From the NCBI GenBank assembly GCA_028564925.1, contig CM053031.1:166025084-166089083 (forward strand): a DNA stretch of 64,000 nt, read 5' to 3'. Within the stretch, counting starts at the first letter, position 1, and each line of letters begins with the position of its first letter. A program made the translations under genes and the position numbers. The notes under the pieces were generated by a model that was not told where the DNA came from, did not search any database, and saw only the letters and a program-made list of their open reading frames with translations. The stretch comes from Lithobates sylvaticus. Its lineage: Eukaryota; Chordata; Amphibia; Anura; Ranidae. This document shows positions 56,554-64,000 of the stretch, one piece after another.

Positions 56554-57660
56554 TGTTGATTCTATCTGGTGTCAGGTGCCAGCGTATCATACACTTGTAA
56601 TTTGCCTTTATCGTGTCTGATGTATAGTTGTATATTGCGCCTATGATTTGTCTTTCATCAAATTTTTTACCCATGTCTTGTTCCCATTTTCCTATACAAG
56701 GTAGGGTTCCCTGCCCTTCTAGTTCCGCCAATGTTTCATATATCTTAGATGTCCCATATCTTACAGGCTTTTTTGCGCTACAAAGCTTTTCTATTGGTGA
56801 TAACTCATTCTTCTCTCTAATTGGTTGGGGGATAGTGCTTATAAAGTGTTTTAATTGTAAAAACTCCCATTCATTTTAGTAAGACCACTCGTGAATCAGT
56901 TTTAGATCCTGTTTTGACCTAATTTTACCGTAAGTTATAATATCCTTTAACTGTGCATTACCCATTTGTTTTCCCATTCGTGTCCCATTTCCTGGTGTAA
57001 AAAAAATTGTGCCCGTGAGTGGAATTAGTGGTGAATTATACTTCCATTTTTCTATAGAGTAAAGTATATCCCATATTTTAAATACTATTTTAGTTATCTC
57101 GTGTATATTTTTACTTGGTGTTCTATATTTTGGTGGAATCCAAATAATTTTTTGCAATTGTGTGCCATAAAGTGTATCCTCCATTTTTACCTATCTTTTT
57201 TTGTGTTTATATTTGCCCATTCAACCAGTCATGCTAATATGATTGCCTTATAATATCTTCCCACATCTGGGAGTGACATCCCTCCTTTTATCTCTTTCCT
57301 AGTTAGCAAGGTGTTATTTATTCTAGGCTTTTTATTTTGCCATATATATTTAGAAAATATTGCTTTTTTTACTTTAAAGAAACCTGGAGGAATTCCTATC
57401 GGGAGCATTTGGAATTTATAGGTTATTTTTGGTAAAATCAAAATTTTTAACGTGTTTATTCTTCCTATCCAGGAAATTGCTAGTTTTTTTATATCATTTA
57501 ACTTCATCGTAGTGGAATGAAATTGGCTTGGTATAACTGATCTATTTTAGGTGTTATTTTAATTCCTAGGTATGTTATTTCATCTTTTTTCCAGGTAAAA
57601 GGGAATTCTTGTTTTAATATTTTTTCCTCTTTTTTTATTTATTCCTAGGTTCAAGATTAC
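56554..57660 (-). pseudogene. L1/Tx1 ORF2 fragment (L1-F)
   Basis: Minus-strand pieces: ISWIGRINTLKILILPKITY with IPPGFFKVKKAIFSKYIWQN (57300-57480), then IIWIPPKYRTPSKN (near 57130), then IGKWEQDMGKKFDERQIIGA and YKCMIRWHLTPDRINKI (56560-56700). This is the stretch after the polymerase. It ends where L1-D's 5' end begins. More AT-rich than L1-D, so a different subfamily. Confidence 0.75.
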
Positions 57661-57777
57661 AGTTTTTATAGGATTGTATTGCTTTTTATCCTGACAAGGT
57701 AGCCTGCTTGTCCTGAGTTATGTGGTCTCTTCAGAAACTGTCTCCATTTTTATACCCCACAAGCTTCACGATTTAGG

Positions 57778-57965
57778 CCAGGTTCACACTGGTGCGACAT
57801 GTTGCATGACGTGTATAAATCAATGGTTTCCTTAGAGAGCTGTCTTAACTGGTCCAACTTGTGTTGGTCAGGCTTTGAAAAAGGTTCCTGAACTACTTTG
57901 GTCCGACTTGGGCACGATTTCAGCCTATTGATTTGAATGTAAATCACATCGAAGTGTGGTTATCA
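57778..57965. mobile_element. MITE end fragment
   Basis: Starts GCCAGGTTCACACTGGTGCG, an inverted-end-like sequence. The other end is not present. Non-coding. Confidence 0.4.
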
Positions 57966-57994
57966 TCTTAACTGATCTGACTTGTGTCATGAAA

Positions 57995-58145
57995 CTTGTG
58001 CTCTGAGGATCTTGAAGGAGAACCCCACGCCAAAATAAAAAAATGGCGTGGGGTCCTCCCCAAGACCATACCAGACCCTTATCCAAACACGCAGCCCTGC
58101 AGGTCAGGAAGGGGGGGGGGCATACCAGGCCACATGCCCTCATTC
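57995..58145. repeat. Isolated piece of the GC-rich cassette
   Basis: 'aaccccacgccaaaataaaa' and 'accataccagacccttatcc' followed by a G run and 'ggccacatgccctcatt', as in the cassettes at 20330 and 45770. 58146-58395 after it shows no gene. Confidence 0.7.
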
Positions 58146-58399
58146 CCCATTATGTGTATATATATCGATCTGTTTATTATTATTATTTGTGGGTTTCTGC
58201 TTGTGGTTGGTTGGTTGCACATTGTATTATATCGGAGGTGGTTGTGTTTATTCACTTATCCTAATAAATCACTATATTTCACTTATACACGTTTGGGTTT
58301 CCTCTGTTGCGGTCCACACAGTTCTGGTCTCACCGGATACGTGACATCTCCTCTGCATTTTCTTGTCCATGGGGTCCCTTCCTCTGTTAAATTATACAA

Positions 58400-58769
58400 A
58401 AAAAGCGCCACCCCTCACATGCTGAACGCAGCATCGGACAGTGTTCGTCGGTTTGACCGACGGACAAAGTCTTATCTCCTGCTGGAAATCTTTGCCGTCA
58501 ACACGGTCCGATCACACCAAATCCGATCGTGTGTACGGTTGTCCGACCGGACAAAGTGCCACGCATGCTCAGATCACATTACAAGACCAAAGCTATTGGC
58601 TACTAGCCTCTACGTAGTCCCGTCGTAGGCAACAAACGTCACCACGTTCAGAATGATCGGATTTTCCGACAACTTTGTCCGACCGTGTGTACGCAAAACC
58701 AACATCGGACAAAGTATGACGGACATGGTCCGACGGACCTGGTCCGCGGATTGTCCGACCGTGTGTATG
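58400..58769. mobile_element. MITE with GTCCGACC ends
   Basis: Repeated GTCCGACCG/CGGTCGGAC words and 'gatcgtgtgtacgg' on both sides. The right end reads 'ccgtgtgtatggggctttag'. The left end is unclear. No coding. Confidence 0.55.
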
Positions 58770-59344
58770 GGGCTTTAGACTGATAAAGGGAAGTAGATGC
58801 TATCATGGAGGCATAACGGTGGATACACATAGGCAGAGACCAACAAGAGAAATTTTAGGAAATTTGGTCAGGATGGATGTATTACTCATCTGAGATCCTC
58901 ATGAATTGAAAATTACAGCCATATAATGTATAATGCAATGTTTGCCATTGCTGCATAATCTCTCACATGAATGTACCTGACACTAGTTAGCTAGGATTAC
59001 TGTTTGTTTTACTTTCATTCTCCCCCTTTGTTAAAATGTTGTTCTATTCATTCCCTAGCCCTCTTTTTTTTTTCCCCTATGAAAGTGGTGCCTCGTCTAA
59101 GGTGCATCCGAACATTATATACACATTATGCACCTCAGGTCTGTCCAGTTATGTTGGTGAAGTGTACTGTACTTTGGTTCACTCCCACTTAGTTTTTCAC
59201 TCCCGTGCTGGCGAAGGTGTGAGGACAGATGGAGGACCCATGTGCTTTTCATGGAATGAAATGTATGTGGCCTGTATTAATGACTTACAGCTCAACTTTG
59301 TTAGAGGGGGGCAGAGCTACAGTATGTAATATACAAAATAATGT
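58770..59344. other. Unassigned stretch
   Basis: No recognised element. The overlapping frames at 59004-59329 are short, lack motifs and are not supported as genes. It may be unique host intergenic DNA. Confidence 0.4.
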
Positions 59345-59719
59345 TTAACCACTTGCTGACCACACTAAAGCAGATTTACTGATACAGGGCAGGGAGCGTG
59401 CATGTGCACCACCGGCACACCAATCCCTCTGCTGGGATTTGTCACAGCCGATCAGCGGGTGTCAGACAATGGATCTCTGCTAGCACCCACCAAAGAGACA
59501 CAGGACAAAACTCTGCCTATGTAAACAAGGCAGAGCTCTGTCCTCACAGGGGGGAAGTGATGGATTTTCTCTCCCTGCAAATCATGTATGGGTGTCAGCT
59601 CCGGTCGGAGCTGCTGTACTAACTACCCAATGTTAGTACATTGATCTCCCCAGCTGAGCTGTTGTGTTCTTACAGAGGGGTGGCCCCCCACCAAAACACC
59701 TCGGTCAGCACTCTCAGCC

Positions 59720-59852
59720 ATTTAAAAATAAATTCAATCCGAATGGCTGCACTCCAACGATAATTTCTTTATTGGTTAAAACCCATACAGCAAAAGATGG
59801 GAATCAACAGGTAACATGTTTCACACCGTAACTACTGGTGCTTACTCATTGG
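59720..59852 (-). mobile_element. Penelope-like 3' end fragment
   Basis: On the minus strand, a hammerhead-like motif is followed by 'aaccaataaagaaatt' and 'gttggagtgcagcc', a typical Penelope terminal layout. Surrounded by inverted 'ctctcagcca' words (59709 and 59851). Confidence 0.45.
59811..59850 (-). ncRNA. Hammerhead-like motif, strongly decayed
   Basis: Minus strand: an ATGAGTA block (compare CTGATGA), stem GCACC/GGTGT around a ten-base loop, then an intact GAAAC. The first core box is damaged. Confidence 0.35.
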
Positions 59853-60954
59853 CTGAGAGCACTGATTGGGAGCTTGTTAACTGCTGGTTTCCAGGCCAAA
59901 TGGCCAGCTCCTGTCAGACAGGGTGCCATACACACCGGCCGAAATGTCGGTCATTTTTTATTTTAACCAGCCAGGTTTAGGTTCAGAATGTCCTCCGCAA
60001 TATCACAGTCCTGCTATAAGTCGCTGATTGCCACCATTACTAGTATAATAAAACAAAATAAATTCCAGTATATATCCCATAGTTTGCAGATGCTATAACT
60101 TGCGTAAACCAATCAATATACGCTTATTGAGATTTTTTTTTTTACCAAAAATTATTAGTAGAATACACATTGGCCTAAATTTATGAAGAAATTAGATTTA
60201 AAAAACAAAAAAATATTGGATATGTTTTTATAGCAGAAAGTAAATTGTTGGTATTTTTTTGTTTATAGCGCAAACAAATAAAAAATGCAGTGGTGATCAA
60301 ATGCCACCAAAAAAAAAAAAAATATTAGTATGGAAAAAAATGACATACATTTTATTTGACCGCATGACCACACAATTCTCAGTTAAATGAATGCAGTGCC
60401 GTATCACAAAAAATGGCCTGGGCACAAAGGGGGGTAAATCTTCTAGAGGTCAAGTGGTTAAAATACAGTGGTCTGAACTCTGAAGTCAAAAGACAAGGAA
60501 AGGGGCGCCTCTGAGTACGTATCATATAGACATTTATTAATAAAAACAATATCCACTCACATCTCGGAAAGTAGTGTTGCATTCAGACAGATTTCAGCAG
60601 ATGGAGGGCCAGTGGGACTCGGCTACACATCCCATACAGCAGGCAACAGGGCACTAACGTCCCCACATTCATCATCCCTTTACCTTTCATTACTATTCAA
60701 ATTGCTATAGAGACTTTGTTTCCCCCTTACCCCCTTCCCCCCCCCTCTACCACCTGGAACCCACTTATGAATTCTGAGAGAAGTGACATCCATCAGACTC
60801 TCCCCTTTGGATTGATGCTACCACCGCTACCACTGTAAAGAAATAAACCCCACCAGCTGCATCCACCTGCCTTATTCATCTCCACCAGGACACGAGAAGG
60901 ACGACAGCTTCTGGGCGAAACCCCTGCGACTTGTAGTCCCACTGGCCCTCCATC

Positions 60955-62282
60955 TAGGGTGACCACATTTCCAAACTGCCATTCAGGGACACCCCCCCCC
61001 CCCCCCCCCCCGCACCCGCCCAAAAAAGAACGGAGGGGGACACGGCGGAAGAACGGAGGGGGACAGCAGAACAGAGGGGGACACGGCGGAAAAACGGAGG
61101 GGGACACGGCGGAAGAACGGAGGGGGACACGGCGGAAGAACGGAGGGGGACACGGCGGAAGAACGGAGGGGGACACGACGGAAGAACGGAGAGGGACACG
61201 GCGGAAGAACAGAGGGGGACACGGCGGAAGAACGGAGGGGGAGAGCAGAACGGAGGGGGACACGGCGGAAAAACGGAGGGGGACACGGCGGAAGAACGGA
61301 GGGGGACACGGCGGAAGAACGGAGGGGGAGAGCAGAACGGAGGGGGACACGGCGGAAAAACGGAGGGGGACACGGCGGAAGAACGGAGGGGGACACGGCG
61401 GAAGAACGGAGGGGGACACGGCGGAAGAACGGAGGGGGACACGGCGGAAGAACGGAGGGGGACACGGCGGAAGAACGGAGGGGGACAGCAGAACAGAGGG
61501 GGACACGGCGGAAAAACGGAGGGGGACACGGCGGAAGAACGGAGGGGGACACGGCGGAAGAACGGAGGGGGACACGACGGAAGAACGGAGGGGGACAGGA
61601 CAGCAGCAGAATGGAGGGGGGACAGTACACCAAGTCACCAACCTACCTGTCCTGGAAGTTGGTCAATGTCTTCTGCTGTCTTCCTCCGAAATTGACTGCA
61701 GGTCAGGACTTTTGCGGATCTCGTGGGCGGGAGGAGCCTGGAGGAGGGCGCGCACGAGGCTCAGGCTGGCTTGGCTGGCTGCTCAGCTCCTGTCTCTCTC
61801 TGGTGAGGTGACGACTGGCGTCACTCAGTCTGTGGCTCTGTGCTGGGTGGCAAAGGCAGCTGATCTCCCTGGGGGGCTGGGGGCGCGCACGCTGGTCGTA
61901 GGGTGCGGGGCTGCGCTGCGGGCGGGTACACTGCCCACACAATGACTTCGGGACGGGAACTGCCCATGTGACTGTCAGCCCGCCCCTGAGCTGACGTCAC
62001 TGGTTACTAGACGCTGGGCGGCCGCTAGCCTAGCAACCGCACAGTGTCAGAGAGAGAGAGAGTCAGACTAATGTTAACTAACGGCAGCGGCCGGCGGGCG
62101 GCGGCGGACGGGCGGAAGTCTGGTGGTCTGGTGGACAGTGGTGGGCACTGGGCAGTCAGTCACTGTGTTTTTTTTTTCATTCCGGGACACTGTATTGTCC
62201 CGGAATGAAGCTCGCCGGGACACGGGACATTAAACTTAAATCCGGGACAATCCCGGGCAATCCGGGACACGTGGGCACCCTA
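60955..62282. mobile_element. hAT-type element carrying a minisatellite (hAT-2)
   Basis: 8-base target duplication cctccatc at 60947-60954 and 62283-62290; ends TAGGGTGACCAC and, inverted, TAGGGTGCCCAC. Inside are a C run, a 23-base minisatellite, a GC-rich stretch (61650-62110) and 'tccgggacaatcccgggcaa' near the right end. No transposase motif was seen. Confidence 0.9.
61027..61605. repeat. 23-base minisatellite
   Basis: About two dozen units of the form ggggacacggcggaagaacg plus 'gag'. Variant units with 'cagcagaac' or 'gagcagaac' stand at about 61064, 61243, 61330 and 61487, each followed by a 'ggaaaaacgg' unit, giving a higher-order pattern. Because 23 is not a multiple of 3 and the unit lacks stops, several frames stay open on both strands. 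Confidence 0.95.
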
Positions 62283-62410
62283 CCTCCATCTGCTGAAATC
62301 TGTCTGAATGCAACACTACTTTCCGAGATGTGAGTGGATATTGTTTTTATTAATAAATGTCTATATGATACGTACTCAGAGGCGCCCCTTTCCTTGTCTT
62401 TTCCCTCTAG

Positions 62411-63051
62411 CTTTTATTGGACCTGGCTTCAGGCCTCTTCGGTGGCAGCCCTGACGACTCCACATGCCCTGCTGTGTATATCATACATACACATCCAGCC
62501 GCTACATAAACCCTCCCCTCCCCCCCTACCCCCCATCCCCTCCCTTACCTGGACTATTGGGAACCTCTGCATATAAACGAGGTACTGTGACTATGCGCCT
62601 ATCTTACTGGTTGTTGAACTCTGAAGTCGACAAACTAATGTACAGAATTGAAAAAGGAAATCTGAGGCGGCAATCATCTCAAATTGTACATGTAAATGTA
62701 ACAGTGCCCTCTGAATGTGTGGACTTTAGTGCAACAACATGTCCAAAAAGCCTTGTGATATAAAAACACTATATAAAAAAATATTTTCAAACCAAGGGGC
62801 CCTATATATAGCATGCGGGTTGACCCAATTTCCAGGATAGCTGCCAACCACATGCGGTGAAAATTGCCTAGCTGGGTATGTAGCAAACTAAACCTCACTT
62901 TAATCTTCCATTTATTCTTATCTTTTTATCATTATTATTATTATTATTAATAATATTATTAGTTGTCCTTTCCATGGCAGTGGCTGTTTAGCTGTGACAT
63001 CAGTCCTGTCACTTTTGTAAGCTCTTTTTAGTCCATCTTTGGTGTGAACAC
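62411..63051. other. Unassigned stretch with ATT microsatellite
   Basis: No recognised element or gene. A run of TTA/ATT triplets lies at about 62929-62963, and C-rich blocks near 62515-62550. Confidence 0.5.
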
Positions 63052-64000
63052 TAGAGTTGAGCGGATACCTGGATGTTCGGGTTCGGCGGATTCGGCCGAA
63101 CTTTAAAAAAAAGTTTGGGTTCGGGACCGAACTTGACCCAAACTTGACCCTGAACTCCGAACCCCATTGAAGTCAATGGGGACCCGAACTTTTAAAGACT
63201 AAAATGGATGTAAAAAAGTAATGGAAAGGGCTAGAGGGCTGCAAATGGCAACAAAATGTTGTTAAGAGCATGGCAAGTGCTCTGCAAACAAATGTGGATA
63301 GGGAAATAACTTAAAATAACATAAAAAAAATAAAAAATAAAAATAATATGCTGGAGGGCCCCTTCTCAGCAGAAGAGGTACAGGAAGTCATTAAGAACCT
63401 CAGAAACTCAACGGCTTGATGCCACACATATGGTGGGATATCTTATCCATTAAAATTATTTAATTTAATGGATAAGATAGTGGGAAAATAAAATACTTGG
63501 AAATAAAAAAAATAAATTTAATCTTGACCTAGGAGGACGAGGTCCATATGGAGTAGGAGGTTGAGGTGGCGGTGGATGTGGCGGTGTAGGTGGAAGCTGG
63601 CCATGGTGGAGTACCCGAAACAGCGCAACAAGGCACACAGGTCTCGCATGGAGGCCCAGTTATTGGCGGTGAAGTGGTGCTGTTCCGCAGAGCGACTCAC
63701 GCGTGCGTGCTGCAGCTGAAACTCCACTATTGCCTGCTGCTGCTCGCACAGTCTGGCCAGCATGTGCAAGGTGGAGTTCCACCTTGTGGGCACGTCACAT
63801 ATGAGACGGTGAGCGGGAAGGCCGAAGTTACGCTGCAGCGATGACAGGCGAGCAGCAGCAGGATGAGAACACAGAAAGTGCGCACAGACGACTTGCACTT
63901 TCTGCAGCAGCTCTGGCATATCGGGTAATTTTTAAGGAACCTCTGGACCACCGAGTTCAGCACATGCGCCAGGCAAGGGATGTGCGACAAACCGGCTAGG
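63052..64000. mobile_element. hAT-type element with transposase sequence (hAT-3), cut by window end
   Basis: Starts TAGAGTTGAGCGGATACCTG, nearly the same as hAT-1 at 45184, followed by the same 'gttcgggttcggc' block to about 63200. Transposase sequence lies on the minus strand further in. A scrap of L1-like sequence (63348-63420, reading FSAEEVQEVIKNLRNS) sits between. The right end lies outside the window. Confidence 0.8.
63518..63990 (-). pseudogene. hAT transposase fragment
   Basis: Minus strand: CLAHVLNSVVQRFL (the CxxH-LN block) at 63930-63975, then, after a frame change near 63920, LLQKVQVVCAHF, LICDVPTRWNSTLHML (the conserved D-TRWNS block) and LCEQQQAIVEFQLQ. The C-terminal dimerisation region is not visible; the frame fades into histidine/leucine repeats by 63560. 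The N-terminal part lies beyond the window. The family cuts and pastes hAT DNA. Confidence 0.85.

Larger units (their letters stand above)
59349..60457. mobile_element. TTAA-type element split by a Penelope end
   Basis: TTAA at 59345-59348 and 60458-60461; ends CCACTTGCTGACC and, inverted, CCACTTGACC. The AT-rich right part resembles the TTAA MITEs ('gtttatagcgcaaa', 'ggcctaaattt'), so it is an older relative. Interrupted by Penelope-like 3' sequence at about 59720-59852. Confidence 0.65.
60489..62400. repeat. Inverted repeat pair surrounding hAT-2
   Basis: Arms 60489-60606 and 62283-62400 are reverse complements (shared 'aaggaaaggggcgcctctga', 'cactcacatctcggaaagta'). A second, shorter inverted match joins 60601-60620 to 60934-60954. 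60610-60940 includes 'gggcgaaacccctgcg', a possible further hammerhead remnant. Probably two Penelope-like ends in opposite directions. Confidence 0.65.

Noticed and set aside
58043-58628. Overlapping frames up to 210 codons
   Set aside because: They run across the junction of a cassette fragment and a MITE and share no sequence with known families.
60885-60935. Further hammerhead motif with GGGCGAAACCCC
   Set aside because: Only the GAAAC box is convincing; no CTGATGA-like box at the right place, so I did not list it as a feature.
61027-61605. Possible CRISPR-like array
   Set aside because: Units are directly adjacent without spacers, and the context is a vertebrate-type hAT element.
60959-61945. 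Long open frames on both strands over the GACACGGCGGAAG repeats, up to 328 codons
   Set aside because: Produced by a stop-free 23-base tandem repeat; the peptide is a low-complexity repeat with no domain.

Overview
The window reads as transposon-packed intergenic DNA from a vertebrate with a large genome. It is most likely a true-frog-like amphibian, inferred from the mix of Tx1/L1-type LINEs, Penelope-like elements, chromodomain Gypsy elements, a CR1 LINE with a matching SINE, and many short elements whose ends resemble common frog repeats. I found no host gene, rRNA, functional tRNA, operon or CRISPR array. Nearly every long open frame belongs to a mobile element or to simple-sequence DNA.

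Layout. 1-9780: a segment present twice (copy A 1-3815, copy B 7031-9780). It holds a Penelope-type 3' end, a small coiled-coil open frame and an endogenous-retrovirus-like LTR. Copy A alone carries an extra solo LTR (237-1290), so copy B shows the empty site. Between the copies lie a Penelope-like inverted repeat (3871-4353) and a CR1 LINE (4871-6790). 9521-18990: a foldback DNA element split by a Penelope-like element (9970-13621), itself split by an L1 fragment (10188-11113), and by an L1/Tx1 element (14105-18147) with a 17-base target duplication. 19000-27080: an unassigned stretch, a foldback repeat, remains of another L1, several MITEs, a nearly perfect 1.64-kb palindrome, a SINE and LTR pieces.

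27083-57660: a nested tower. An L1/Tx1 element on the minus strand (27766-56553) has been split by a Gypsy element (about 28391-32154), a young almost complete plus-strand L1 (35574-43538) and a second Gypsy element (43937-54968). The second Gypsy holds a 3.6-kb hAT-type element (45184-48786) and a TTAA-flanked MITE (53090-54064); the hAT in turn holds another TTAA MITE (about 47486-48485). That makes four levels of nesting, several proven by matching target duplications. 57660-64000: MITE pieces, another TTAA element holding a Penelope end, a hAT element carrying a 23-base minisatellite (60955-62282), and the start of a hAT element that still has transposase coding sequence and shares its end sequence with the 45-kb hAT element.

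How the parts relate. These are parasites of one another, not a pathway. The L1-E element could have supplied reverse transcriptase to close relatives. The CR1 and the SINE share a 3' tail, as expected of a LINE and its dependent SINE. The hAT at the right edge could be the kind of source that moved the 3.6-kb foldback element. The most interesting signals are hammerhead-ribozyme-like motifs in Penelope 3' ends (one head-to-head pair), a candidate LINE 3' transduction, the near-identical palindrome, and a GC-rich cassette that recurs inside elements with unlike ends. I saw no convincing wholly new system.
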